Origin: Shewanella hafniensis
Lineage (GTDB): Bacteria; Pseudomonadota; Gammaproteobacteria; Enterobacterales; Shewanellaceae
DNA length: 60,762 nucleotides
Direction of reading: 5' to 3'
Assembly: GCF_019655335.1 (NCBI RefSeq)
Contig: NZ_BPFD01000020.1
Location: forward strand, 1 to 60,762
The position numbers and the translations under genes were made by a program. Below the pieces are notes generated by a model. The model worked only from the letters and a program-made list of their open reading frames with translations. It was not told where the DNA came from and did no database searches. The stretch's first letter is position 1; the number at the start of each line of letters is the position of its first letter. This document shows, in pieces, positions 38,910-47,412 of the stretch.

Positions 38910-38938
38910 TTGCCATTTTTTTGACGCTCTGCTAAATT
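38910..38938 (+). promoter_or_regulatory. sigma-70-like promoter for a candidate small RNA
   Basis: TTGCCA at 38910-38915 and TAAATT at 38933-38938 are separated by exactly 17 bases. No protein gene follows on the plus strand before the terminator at 38981-39015. Confidence 0.5.
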
Positions 38939-38944
38939 AACAGC

Positions 38945-39015
38945 GTTACTCAGGGTAAAAATGAGTCCTCTGGCTCAAGTCCGTACTTTCTTTTACAAGA
39001 AGTACGGTTTTTTTT
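38945..39015 (+). ncRNA. candidate small RNA, about 70 nt
   Basis: A promoter-like element is followed by a small hairpin (GAG-CC/GG-CTC at about 38962-38977) and a strong terminator hairpin. Open frames here are short and featureless. The call rests on layout only; I know no homologue. Confidence 0.45.
38981..39015 (+). terminator. strong orphan terminator
   Basis: CCGTACTT and AAGTACGG form the stem, with eight T residues directly after. The nearest upstream plus-strand gene, zapB, ends 470 bases earlier, so this likely ends a different transcript. Confidence 0.9.
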
Positions 39016-39097
39016 GCCTATTTTTTGCCTCGCTTTTATTCAATAAGTTCAAGCGACTAACCTCAACATCGCCTAGTCTGCGCCGTACCGCAATAAA

Positions 39098-39119
39098 AAA
39101 GGAGCCCTCAGGCTCCTTT
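39098..39119 (-). terminator. terminator of dsbA
   Basis: AAAGGAGCC-CTCA-GGCTCCTTT with a six-base T run on the minus strand lies 64 bases past the dsbA stop. Confidence 0.9.
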
Positions 39120-39182
39120 CAAACTCAGTATATTCAGCATTATCACAAACCCGCATGACAGTGATGTGATAACGCCATAAAA

Positions 39183-39791
39183 CTATTTTTTGGTTAAGTA
39201 GAAAGCGATATCTAACAGTTCGTCGTAGGATTTAATCGCGCCAGTCTCAACACGATACTTACCGTTAACGACAAGAGCAGGTACGCCTGTCAGCTTAGCG
39301 TTTTCAGTATCACGCTTCATTTTCGCCATCTGCGCCTTCACCATGAAAGATTCTGCCGCCGCATCGAAGGTTTTACCATCGACACCGTTAGCCACGAAAA
39401 GGGCACGAATATCGGCAAGGCTAGTAAAGTGTTCTTTTTTCTCATGAATGGCAGAAAATAACGCCGCATCCATTTTTTCATCGACATTTAACTGATGTGC
39501 AACAGCAAATGCGCGTGACATTTCAACGCCCATTTCTTTACCAATAAAATCAACGTGTGCTTGGTTAAACGCTACGCCTTCTGGCTTTTCGGCGAGAATT
39601 TTTGGCACAACTGTTTTAGAGAAATTAAAGCAGTGTGGGCAATAGAAAGAGAAAAACTCAGTAATTTCAGGCTTCGCAGTTGCTGGGCCATCGTTAATCA
39701 CTGTGTAATGCACACCTTCTTGGTATTCCACAGCCGATACAGCCAGTGGCGCCAGTAACAAAGCCGCGGCCATAAGTAATACTTTTTTCAT
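39183..39791 (-). CDS. dsbA: periplasmic thiol:disulfide oxidoreductase
   Basis: The 202-residue protein has a signal peptide cleaved near residue 20 (SAVEY) and a thioredoxin fold with the active site CPHC (Cys51, Cys54) and the cis-proline motif TGVPALVV. It introduces disulfides into exported proteins and is reoxidised by DsbB. Its start has AAGGA, the frame's first Met lying two codons upstream. Lying after srkA reflects the srkA-dsbA order known in E. coli; the 130-base gap could hold an extra promoter. Confidence 0.95.
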   Translation of the reverse strand: MKKVLLMAAALLLAPLAVSAVEYQEGVHYTVINDGPATAKPEITEFFSFYCPHCFNFSKTVVPKILAEKPEGVAFNQAHVDFIGKEMGVEMSRAFAVAHQLNVDEKMDAALFSAIHEKKEHFTSLADIRALFVANGVDGKTFDAAAESFMVKAQMAKMKRDTENAKLTGVPALVVNGKYRVETGAIKSYDELLDIAFYLTKK

Positions 39792-39921
39792 GAACATTCC
39801 TTAAATCATTTTTGATAAATTGGCTGGAGACTAACATATTCCATTTTTTGAGTGTAACTCAAGCGTAAGAGTTCAATCTAATGTCACAAGATACGTCTGT
39901 GACATCATATTTTGCTCAATA

Positions 39922-40944
39922 CTAATAAGGCACTAGGCTCAGTGGTGGCTCGCCAAGGGCAAAAAGTTGCTCCTTAAATGCCAAGATCTGCTGTTCCCAA
40001 TATTTTTCATCCCCAAACCAAGGGAAGTTCATCGGGAAAGCGGGATCGTCCCAGCGACGGCCAATCCACGCGTTGTAGTGCACCATACGCAGCGCCCGAA
40101 GCGGTTCAATTAAGGCTAACTGCCTGGTATCAAACTCACAAAACTCTTCATAGGCTTCGAGTAAAATTTCAAGTTGCATCAACTGCTGCGCTCTATCACC
40201 CGTTAACATCATCCATAGATCTTGAATCGCTGGCCCCATACGCGCATCGTCTAAATCGACGAATCCGGGACCGTCTGGCGTCCACAAAATATTGCCTGGG
40301 TGTAAATCGCCATGCAAACGAATGGCCGCAAAATCTTGGCGCTCCCAAATCGCATTCGCCTTAGCCAACACTTGCTCAACGACGGTAAAAAACGGTAAGC
40401 GTAGGCTGTTAGGCACCAGATTGGATTGCTTTAACCACGCGAGCGGCTCGGCGCCTAAAATCTGCGGATTCAAGGGTTCACGTTCAGCAAATACCGTTTG
40501 CGCCGCGTACTGATGTATACGACCGATGAATCGACCCACTAATTCCAGCTGTTCTAAATTATCGACTTCAAAGGCGCGGCCACCTAATGAAGGAAACAAG
40601 GTAAATCGATAACCTTGGTACTTGTGTAAGGTATGACCTTCGATGATCACAGGTACCGCAATCGGGATATCTTCTGCCGCAAGTGCGAGCGCATAATCAT
40701 GCTCCTCTTGGATCTGCGCGTCGCTCCAACGGTCGGGTCGATAGAACTTCACCACATAGCGCAGACCTTCATCGCTGCGGAACTGATACACGCGGTTCTC
40801 GTAGCTGTTCAGCGCAAGCAAACCCGTTTCTGGGTACACGCCCAGACTTTCGATCGCATCTAAGATCAAATCCGGTGTTAGGGCTTGAAAATGGAACTCT
40901 GCGCCGCTAGAACTCGTAGTCGGTGGCGTCATATTCTGACTCAT
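39922..40944 (-). CDS. srkA: stress response kinase A (YihE/RdoA)
   Basis: The 340-residue protein is a Ser/Thr kinase of the APH-like fold, with RLHGDLHPGNILW (catalytic Asp and Asn) and FVDLDDARMGP (metal Asp). Length and the following dsbA gene match E. coli SrkA, which counteracts toxin-linked death and reduces reactive oxygen in stress. It begins two bases after the stop of the DUF3630 gene, so both may be translated together. Confidence 0.93.
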   Translation of the reverse strand: MSQNMTPPTTSSSGAEFHFQALTPDLILDAIESLGVYPETGLLALNSYENRVYQFRSDEGLRYVVKFYRPDRWSDAQIQEEHDYALALAAEDIPIAVPVIIEGHTLHKYQGYRFTLFPSLGGRAFEVDNLEQLELVGRFIGRIHQYAAQTVFAEREPLNPQILGAEPLAWLKQSNLVPNSLRLPFFTVVEQVLAKANAIWERQDFAAIRLHGDLHPGNILWTPDGPGFVDLDDARMGPAIQDLWMMLTGDRAQQLMQLEILLEAYEEFCEFDTRQLALIEPLRALRMVHYNAWIGRRWDDPAFPMNFPWFGDEKYWEQQILAFKEQLFALGEPPLSLVPY

Positions 40945-40946
40945 AT

Positions 40947-41294
40947 TCAGTTCACTCTTAGGTGAGGTTGCAGCAAAGTGGCTAAGTATTCCAGCACCTC
41001 AAAATCGGCTTCTCGTTCGGTCGAGAGCCAGCAAATGTTGCCGTAAAACTCATAATTGAGCCATAACTGGCTGCCTTCAAATTCTAATAACCATTGGTGC
41101 CTATCGGCGCCCCACTGACGCTCGCGCACAGTGCAATCGAGCGCCGCAGCTAAAGGTTCGGCAAAGTCGGCGAAACGATCAAAATCGATATCCGCACTGA
41201 CCGCTAAACTTAAGGCACTTCTATCTAAGCGAATAGTATCTAAGCTAATGGTATCTAAGCTCATGGCTTTTAAATGCGTGCTTGGTAATTTCAT
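40947..41294 (-). CDS. DUF3630-like small protein with a short internal tandem repeat
   Basis: The 115-residue protein looks like the DUF3630 family found next to srkA in Vibrio and Shewanella (WLLEFEGSQLWLNYEFYGNICWL in the C-terminal half, quoted in part). The N-terminus carries repeated SLDT(I) units encoded by three 15-bp repeats. A later ATG at residue 11 would shorten the product. No signal peptide or membrane segment is seen. Function is unknown. It lies 14 bases after selO and 2 before srkA on the same strand. Confidence 0.7.
   Translation of the reverse strand: MKLPSTHLKAMSLDTISLDTIRLDRSALSLAVSADIDFDRFADFAEPLAAALDCTVRERQWGADRHQWLLEFEGSQLWLNYEFYGNICWLSTEREADFEVLEYLATLLQPHLRVN
41223..41267. 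repeat. three 15-bp tandem repeats within the DUF3630-like gene
   Basis: Units ATCTAAGCGAATAGT, ATCTAAGCTAATGGT and ATCTAAGCTCATGGC follow one another. On the minus strand they encode SLDT, ISLDT and IRLD. Gain or loss of a unit would keep the frame. Confidence 0.8.
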
Positions 41295-41307
41295 GCTTGT
41301 TATCCAA

Positions 41308-42762
41308 TCAACTACTACATGACATGATCAAACCTTGGCCCCAGTCCGGTGGACGCTTGGCCAAGTCTTCATGTTCTGCGTGTTCAGCAAAGGGCTGAGT
41401 TAAGATTTTTTGCAGCAAATGCAGCGGCGCAAGATTACCCTCTTCTACCGCGATTATCGCCTCTTGGGCTAAATAGTTACGCAAAATATATTTGGGATTC
41501 ACACTATTGCGCTCAGTTTGCCACGCAGGGATATCAGCCACCGCGCCCAATCGCTGTTGATAGGCTTGATACCAAGCATCAAACTGGCTGACATCGATAA
41601 AGTCATCCCGCAGCGCACTGTGTTTGCTGGTCGGATCTAACTTACCTAATTGACGCCAAGTTTGAGTGTAATCGAGTTGATTTTTCTCCATCAGCACAGT
41701 AAATCGACCTATGAGTTCGAGATCCTGTTTGTCCTGCTCTACCGACGAAACATCAACTGCTGATAGACCTAGTTTTGCCCGCATCAAACGCAAATAAGGC
41801 TGCACTAGCGCCTCTTGGTATTGATTAAGAATGGCAATTAAGTCATCGGATGGGATCACAGGTGTGAGCGCCTGCGCTAAGCGTTGCAAGTTCCACAAAC
41901 CGACACCCGGCTGCTGACCAAAGGCATAACGACCTTCGGGATCCGAATGATTGCAGATAAAGTCTTCTTGGAACGTATCGAGGAACGCAAAGGGGCCGAA
42001 GTCAAAACTGTCACCCAGAATCGACATATTGTCCGTGTTCATCACGCCATGGGCAAAACCGACCGCTTGCCAGTGGGCAATCATCTTGGCGGTATCTTGC
42101 ACTACCTGTAAAAACCACGCCTTATAGCCTGCGGCATCACAACTCAAATGGGGATAATGCTGAGTAATAGTGAAGTTGAGTAATTGGATCAGTTTATCGG
42201 CGCGGCCGCGCTCACTGTGGCAGAAAAACTCGAAATGACCGAAACGAATATGGCTGCGGGCTAAACGCACGGTAATAGCTGCGGTTTCTTGGCTCTCACG
42301 CCATACGGGTAGATCTGAGCCAATCACAGCCAAGGCGCGGGTCGTCGGCACATGTAAATGATGCAACGCCTCAGAGACTAAAAACTCACGCACGGCAGAG
42401 CGCATCACAGCGCGGCCATCACCATGGCGCGAATAAGGCGTCGGACCACCGCCCTTTAGGGCGACATCCCATACGCCATTTGGGCCAATCGCTTCACCTA
42501 AAATGATCGAACGTCCATCCCCTAAGCGCGGCGTGTAACCGCCAAATTGGTGGCCGCTATACACTTGGGCATAGTAGGTCGCGCCATCGACGGCAGCATT
42601 GCCAGATAAGCCCAATAACAGCTCATCGGTGGGTTGGCTCAGGCCAATCAATTGGGCGGCGTCATTACTCCATGCCAGCCATTCAGGCTTAGTTATCCCT
42701 TGTGGATATACTTGCGAGTAAAACTCAGGCAGCTGAGTAAAAAAATCCTGTTTAAACTTCAT
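41308..42762 (-). CDS. selO: protein adenylyltransferase SelO (YdiU)
   Basis: The 484-residue pseudokinase-fold protein transfers AMP from ATP to Ser, Thr or Tyr of target proteins, with known roles in redox homeostasis. Family motifs are intact: [32 protein letters not shown] and [11 protein letters not shown]. It ends CSS as bacterial YdiU does, with cysteine at the position that is selenocysteine in some homologues. The ATG at 42762 has AGGTGG five bases ahead. It overlaps nothing; the lipoprotein gene ends nine bases upstream. Confidence 0.95.
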   Translation of the reverse strand: MKFKQDFFTQLPEFYSQVYPQGITKPEWLAWSNDAAQLIGLSQPTDELLLGLSGNAAVDGATYYAQVYSGHQFGGYTPRLGDGRSIILGEAIGPNGVWDVALKGGGPTPYSRHGDGRAVMRSAVREFLVSEALHHLHVPTTRALAVIGSDLPVWRESQETAAITVRLARSHIRFGHFEFFCHSERGRADKLIQLLNFTITQHYPHLSCDAAGYKAWFLQVVQDTAKMIAHWQAVGFAHGVMNTDNMSILGDSFDFGPFAFLDTFQEDFICNHSDPEGRYAFGQQPGVGLWNLQRLAQALTPVIPSDDLIAILNQYQEALVQPYLRLMRAKLGLSAVDVSSVEQDKQDLELIGRFTVLMEKNQLDYTQTWRQLGKLDPTSKHSALRDDFIDVSQFDAWYQAYQQRLGAVADIPAWQTERNSVNPKYILRNYLAQEAIIAVEEGNLAPLHLLQKILTQPFAEHAEHEDLAKRPPDWGQGLIMSCSS

Positions 42763-42771
42763 CTTGTCCAC

Positions 42772-43077
42772 CTATTGGCTCATGGTCTTGCAAACCAGCA
42801 CCGACTTATCGTCGAACTCGCATAGGTGCCCACATTGATAAGATCCAAAACCACTCACGCCAGAACGACTTAGGCGTTGCATACCATGAGCCTTGCTCTG
42901 GCATTGCTCTAGAGAATCGTAGTAACCATTAATATCTTCGGCCTGCAAAGGTGTCACCGGAATGGCACTCACATCGGGATAATAAAATAGGGTCCATTCT
43001 GGGGTTTTAGTACAGCCACTGAGTAGCAATAATCCAAGCCCGAATAAGACATTCGGTAAGGCATAGCTTAGTTTCAT
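42772..43077 (-). CDS. small putative lipoprotein with conserved cysteines
   Basis: The 101-residue protein has a signal peptide ending in the lipobox LLSGC. The mature part has several cysteines (DSLEQCQSKA, YQCGHLCEF, LVCKT), suggesting disulfides in the periplasm. It is in the same orientation as selO and ends nine bases before it, so the two may be co-transcribed. The start at 43077 has an AGGGGAAA box. No family was recognised. Confidence 0.7.
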   Translation of the reverse strand: MKLSYALPNVLFGLGLLLLSGCTKTPEWTLFYYPDVSAIPVTPLQAEDINGYYDSLEQCQSKAHGMQRLSRSGVSGFGSYQCGHLCEFDDKSVLVCKTMSQ

Positions 43078-43111
43078 TTTTCCCCTACTTAAGCCCATAA
43101 AATAGGCCCAT

Positions 43112-43134
43112 AAAAAAAGCGAACCTTAGTTCGC
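43112..43134 (-). terminator. terminator after the membrane-anchored protein gene
   Basis: GCGAAC-TAAG-GTTCGC followed by a seven-base T run on the minus strand, about 100 bases past the stop of the gene at 43236-44072. Confidence 0.88.
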
Positions 43135-43235
43135 CTTTTGCGCATTCAGTTAGCAGGGATTCTACACTGCTTAGACGAGGGAAATAACCGCTTTTCGTTT
43201 AAGGGTTTACCCGTTAAGCGCTCCCAACCAAAGTG

Positions 43236-44072
43236 TTAAGCCGTAGTTGCTTTAGCCTGTGCTTTCTCAATCCGATTGATCCGGCCCTCAAAGCCAGTGA
43301 CAGTGCCATCGCTCAGCCCAAGCTCTAATGCTTTACGACAAATGACAATGGCGGCATCGAAGGCTTGGGTATCATTTAGCAAGGTGGCTAAATGCAAGAA
43401 ACCGGAAGACTTAAGCTCAGTATCTTTGCCTTGCTCGGCGCTAGCTGCTTGGAACAGTGCGACATATTCTTCAGCTAACTGAGCACCATAGTTAAGATAA
43501 TCCGCCGATTTACGCTGCTTGTAGCACTCTGCGACCATATTTTGCAGCGCGGTATAGCGAGCACTGGCTGACGTCGCTCCTTGATACTCTTCAAAGGCCC
43601 GAACTAAGGTCACATTCGCCCAAGCCCCTGGCGCACCGACCTCTGAACGCGTGCTCGATGCTGACTCTGCCTCAGTCTTAACGTCAGCTTGTTCATCTGT
43701 TGGCGTGGTGCCTAAAATGATCACCGCCTCTTCATTATGAACCGCAGGAATATCGACTTCGATGATATCTGTGTCTAGTTCCACCGAAATGTTCGCTGGC
43801 TCATTCGTCTCACGGGGCATTAATTCGGCTTCAACTTCGATGACGGGCTCAACTTCCACCACGCGAGTGTCCTCAGCCTGCTCAACTGGCTCAGGCTCTA
43901 CGCGCTCAGGCTCAGCAGCGGAGGAAATAGGTGCCTCTTCGGTAGGAACAACAGGTTTTACCGTGGTCGATTTAGGTTTCATCGCCTCTTGTTCTTCTTT
44001 CGCCAATCGCTGCGCGCGAAGGAATAAAAACACCCCGACAGCAATCAGTATAAATACGACTATGATCTTCAT
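43236..44072 (-). CDS. membrane-anchored hypothetical protein with acidic linker and helical C-terminal domain
   Basis: The 278-residue protein has one N-terminal membrane segment (about residues 3-19), a low-complexity linker of about 100 residues rich in Glu, Pro and Val, and a C-terminal helical domain (about 145-270) that looks TPR-like (ARYTALQNMVAECYKQRKSADYLNYG, quoted as pattern; then FLHLATLLNDTQAFDAAIVI). The layout suits a tethered scaffold at the inner membrane. I do not recognise the family. It has its own terminator. Confidence 0.7.
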   Translation of the reverse strand: MKIIVVFILIAVGVFLFLRAQRLAKEEQEAMKPKSTTVKPVVPTEEAPISSAAEPERVEPEPVEQAEDTRVVEVEPVIEVEAELMPRETNEPANISVELDTDIIEVDIPAVHNEEAVIILGTTPTDEQADVKTEAESASSTRSEVGAPGAWANVTLVRAFEEYQGATSASARYTALQNMVAECYKQRKSADYLNYGAQLAEEYVALFQAASAEQGKDTELKSSGFLHLATLLNDTQAFDAAIVICRKALELGLSDGTVTGFEGRINRIEKAQAKATTA

Positions 44073-44346
44073 TCTTGTTCACCTTTGATGGCTGCTTCTC
44101 GTCAGAAGCCGTGTCAATTGGTTTGCCAAAATCCATTAGGACAGTGTCCATGGCAACCGAGTCTAGCTAAAAATTGAGCAGAGATTAACCGCTATTAAAG
44201 TCCATTGTGTCGGTGTAAATCAAGTATTTATGCCTTTTTATACGATCTTGCGCTCAAATAGTTATAGCCAATTGCGCTAGACTGACGGAACCGCGTTGCC
44301 TTATCACCCCAATCGCCCAGTTTACGACAAATATAAGGAAAACCTG

Positions 44347-44706
44347 ATGCAAAGTATTCTTATCGTGGCTCACGCCAGCCCTTACGGGACAGAAAAGCTA
44401 TTTAACAGCTTACGCATCGCATTAGCACTGAAGGATCAGGACGAGCAAGTGGTCGATCTCAAACTCTTCCTCATGTCAGATGCCGTGTTTGGCGCGCTCA
44501 AAAATCAAACCACACCCGACTTAAGCTACAACCTACAACAGATGTTCGAGATCCTCTCGGCGCAGCAAGTGCCAATCCTGCTTTGTAAGACCTGTGCTCA
44601 AGCGCGAGGCGTTACCGCGGAAATGATCATCGAAGGCGCGCACATAGGCACGCTGCAAGATTTAACCCGCTGGACATTAGCTGCCGACAAAGTGATGCAT
44701 ATCTAA
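44347..44706 (+). CDS. DsrE-like family protein
   Basis: The 119-residue protein shows the DsrE/F-like fold pattern: MQSILIVAHASPYGTEKLFNSLRIA at the N-terminus (first part) and LLCKTCAQARGV with two cysteines in the middle. DsrE-like proteins in general handle sulfur transfer. The chosen ATG has AAGGAAAA ahead and leaves out 17 upstream in-frame codons. The hairpin at 44775-44807 follows. Confidence 0.75.
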   Translation: MQSILIVAHASPYGTEKLFNSLRIALALKDQDEQVVDLKLFLMSDAVFGALKNQTTPDLSYNLQQMFEILSAQQVPILLCKTCAQARGVTAEMIIEGAHIGTLQDLTRWTLAADKVMHI

Positions 44707-44774
44707 GGTTGACTTGAAAGTGCGACATTGAGGATGAAGGATTATTTAAAGCCCTATTTTGTGCGCACCTTCAT

Positions 44775-44807
44775 AAATTGGCGCTTTCGTTTTGTCAGCG
44801 CCAATTT
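44775..44807 (+). promoter_or_regulatory. 11-bp perfect hairpin between the DsrE-like and YgbA-like genes
   Basis: AAATTGGCGCT and AGCGCCAATTT flank an 11-base loop. No T run follows. It could be a transcript end or a leader structure of the next gene. Confidence 0.5.
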
Positions 44808-44852
44808 CACTGCCTATGATGGGATATCCGAGTAACAAGCTAAGGTATTCCA

Positions 44853-45251
44853 ATGGGCACAGCCACACTACTTACGGGTAAACTCCTGTACGAACACCAG
44901 ACCATTGCCGCAATGGTGGCGATTTATTGCAAAGCGAAACACCAAGGCCAAGATTCAACAGGTCTATGTGTAGATTGCATCGAGTTATTGGATTATGCCG
45001 CGACACGCCTAGATCGCTGCCCCTACGGACAAAGCAAACCTACCTGTAATAAATGCCCAGTGCATTGTTACAAACCCGCGCAGAAACAAATCGTCAAAGA
45101 GATCATGATCTTCTCCGGTCCTAGGATGCTGTTACCGCATCCCATTCGTGCAATCAAACACTTACTCGCAGAACGCGTTCCCGTTCCAAGCGTTGTGCCA
45201 GAAGCAGCTTCAAATCGGCATCGGCGCATAGCCAACCAGCAGAAAAACTAA
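44853..45251 (+). CDS. nitrous-oxide-stimulated promoter family protein (YgbA-like)
   Basis: The 132-residue protein belongs to the family named after a nitrous-oxide-stimulated promoter, which includes E. coli YgbA. Six cysteines are seen in conserved blocks (CVDCIELLDYA, DRCPYG, CNKCPVHCYKP), suiting iron-sulfur or metal binding. In E. coli ygbA is controlled by the NO sensor NsrR; I found no convincing NsrR site here. The C-terminal tail is basic. Confidence 0.82.
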   Translation: MGTATLLTGKLLYEHQTIAAMVAIYCKAKHQGQDSTGLCVDCIELLDYAATRLDRCPYGQSKPTCNKCPVHCYKPAQKQIVKEIMIFSGPRMLLPHPIRAIKHLLAERVPVPSVVPEAASNRHRRIANQQKN

Positions 45252-45308
45252 CGGCGATACTTTTACCGAGCCGATTTCCCTGATATAACAGGGCTCGAGG
45301 TATCGCAT

Positions 45309-46223
45309 ATGAACGATTTTAATACTTTTTTCGCTCAAGCTTACTGGTGGTTGTCGTTATTTGGAGGCGTACATTGCCTCGCGTTAGCTATTTATATTCG
45401 CTACTTTTATCACCCCGACACTAACCAAAAACTCCTCGCCGCTTTCTTAAGTCTCATCGCCCTATACTTCTTAACGGGTTTGTTGAATCGCGATAACAGT
45501 CCAATTCCGATCCATATTCTATTCAACCTGATAAACCCCATCTATTTTTTGCTTATGCCTTTGCTCTATCTCTATTGCAAACGCAGTTTAGTTCCGACCC
45601 ATAAACCGCTAGGATTTTCAAAACATTACTGGCCGTCTGCATTAACATTAGTTTTCGCCATTCTAGATATCGGCCTAAGATTGACCGCTTATCCCAATGG
45701 AGAATGGCAGCCTTTAACCCAAATGCTGAAGGAAATTAGCATTAGCCAATGGGGCGCCATACTGCCCGCACTGCTATCAGTACAAACCTGTTGTTACTTT
45801 GTCGCGTTGTGGGTACTGTTTCGTCGGCATAAACGCAATCAAACTGATGTCACACTCACCCAAGAGGCGCTCGGTACCATTAGATTTCGTTGGCTGATAG
45901 GTTTGACCTTGGCCATGTTGTTGAACTGGTTGATCCGCGTATTTGTGGTGATTTTACCCTTCTATCTAGGTGATAACTTGTCATTGCTATCCCATGCGTT
46001 ACCTAGACTCACCTTACTGCTGAGCATGTATATGTTGGCCGTATACGGCCTGAAACAAATCACCCGCTCTGCCTATCTAAAAGGTCGCATGGCGAAACCC
46101 CAATCACAACCACGCCCAATCGCGATTGAAAATGTGCTCACTCCTGAGGAGTATGAATTCTTGCATCAAATTCAGCAGGACGACGCAGAAAATCCCCAAG
46201 CTTCTTCAGCACCTAAGAACTAA
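45309..46223 (+). CDS. seven-helix membrane protein without a recognisable output domain
   Basis: The 304-residue protein has about seven hydrophobic segments (near residues 12-30, 40-58, 72-90, 106-126, 146-168, 193-214 and 223-243) and a cytoplasmic tail. Its layout resembles the membrane sensor part of AraC-type proteins that carry an N-terminal 7TM domain, but the tail (60 residues, no helix-turn-helix) is not a DNA-binding domain. No function is assigned. It follows the YgbA-like gene by 57 bases and may share its transcript. Confidence 0.65.
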   Translation: MNDFNTFFAQAYWWLSLFGGVHCLALAIYIRYFYHPDTNQKLLAAFLSLIALYFLTGLLNRDNSPIPIHILFNLINPIYFLLMPLLYLYCKRSLVPTHKPLGFSKHYWPSALTLVFAILDIGLRLTAYPNGEWQPLTQMLKEISISQWGAILPALLSVQTCCYFVALWVLFRRHKRNQTDVTLTQEALGTIRFRWLIGLTLAMLLNWLIRVFVVILPFYLGDNLSLLSHALPRLTLLLSMYMLAVYGLKQITRSAYLKGRMAKPQSQPRPIAIENVLTPEEYEFLHQIQQDDAENPQASSAPKN

Positions 46224-46375
46224 TTAGCGAAACCATACTCCAATCATCACCACCAATATCACTCCAAGCATTAAGCCGAACACTGAACCTAAGCTGACAC
46301 ATATGTCACTTTTGGCTGTCATTTGTGTCGATAAAGGCTAGTCTGGAGCAACCGAAGACTTGAAGAGGCGTTACC

Positions 46376-46960
46376 ATGAAATCATTTTTAACTGCCATTG
46401 CGGCATCGACATGCCTTATCGTGAGCCTATTTGCAGCGCCCACTGCACATGCGGATGAAAGCTATGATCAGGCGGTAGTCAATTTCCAAAAAGCGAAAGA
46501 AACCAGTAAGTTTTTCGACACAGCCTATGGCTATGCGTTATTCCCGACTGTGGGTAAAGGCGGCATAGGCATTGGCGCAGCCTATGGCAAGGGCCGAGTC
46601 TATCAAGGCGGTGTTTATATGGGTGATTCGAGCCTGACTCAATTATCCATCGGTTTTCAATTAGGTGGACAAGCCTACAGCGAGATCATCTTCTTTAAAG
46701 ATGCGAAATCATATGAAGCCTTCACGAGCGGCAGTTTCGAGTTTGATGCCCAAGCATCAGCAGTTGCCATCAACATGGGCGCGAGTGCTCAAGCGGGAAC
46801 CACAGGCAACTCAGCAGGCGCAGGCCAATCGGGTGGCAATCGCTCGGCAAGTGGCTCGTACATTAACGGCATGGCGGTATTTACCGCAGCGAAAGGCGGT
46901 TTGATGTTTGAAGCAGCACTTGCGGGTCAAGCCTTTAGCTTCGAACCTAAAGCTAACTAA
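46376..46960 (+). CDS. SYLF/YSC84 lipid-binding domain protein, exported
   Basis: The 194-residue protein has a cleavable signal peptide (about residues 1-26, TAHADES) and a SYLF domain (YALFPTVGKGGIGIGAAYGKG; FQLGGQAYSEIIFFKD). YSC84-like domains bind phosphoinositides in eukaryotes; the bacterial role is unclear. A low-complexity Gly/Ser insertion lies near residues 140-160. A terminator follows. Confidence 0.82.
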   Translation: MKSFLTAIAASTCLIVSLFAAPTAHADESYDQAVVNFQKAKETSKFFDTAYGYALFPTVGKGGIGIGAAYGKGRVYQGGVYMGDSSLTQLSIGFQLGGQAYSEIIFFKDAKSYEAFTSGSFEFDAQASAVAINMGASAQAGTTGNSAGAGQSGGNRSASGSYINGMAVFTAAKGGLMFEAALAGQAFSFEPKAN

Positions 46961-46985
46961 TACGAGTCATTAAACGATTAAATCA

Positions 46986-47016
46986 AACGGCGAGCCTCAG
47001 TGCTCGCCGTTTTTTG
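46986..47016 (+). terminator. terminator after the SYLF protein gene
   Basis: AACGGCGAGC and GCTCGCCGTT flank a six-base loop and are followed by six T residues. Confidence 0.9.
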
Positions 47017-47412
47017 TTAAATTTAATCTCACGTTCTGATTCAACATTTCTCGTTTAAACCTACTTGTCGCAGAACCCTAACCATGACATAGCAGTGCCA
47101 ATAGGAACAATTACTTAGCTAAATCATATAACCCTACATTGACATAAAATGTACCCATAGCCTGACAAATAGGAGTAACCGAAAATAACTCAAGTGGGAA
47201 AGTGTGATGTTACAACGAATGTGATTTAAACCTTTGCAAACTTACAATTGGACAAAAGCGAGTGAGGTATCTGCTAGAGATAAATGACAGGTTTCAACTA
47301 GTTAGATTCAAAGACACAATTAGAGGCTAAACAATCATTAGATAAGCTATGGTTAACGCCAAATGAACGAGCTGAAGAATAGGCCACCGTTTTTAGTCAT
47401 ATTAATACTTGC
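47017..47412. other. 395-base intergenic region
   Basis: No clear gene. Short frames without starts or features exist on the plus strand, perhaps relics. It marks the start of a more accessory-looking region. Confidence 0.45.

Noticed and set aside
38961..39158. 65-codon plus-strand frame
   Set aside because: It reads through two terminator hairpins and its content is low-complexity; the small-RNA explanation fits better.
41223..41267. Repeats considered as a CRISPR-like array
   Set aside because: They are directly adjacent 15-bp coding repeats without spacers.
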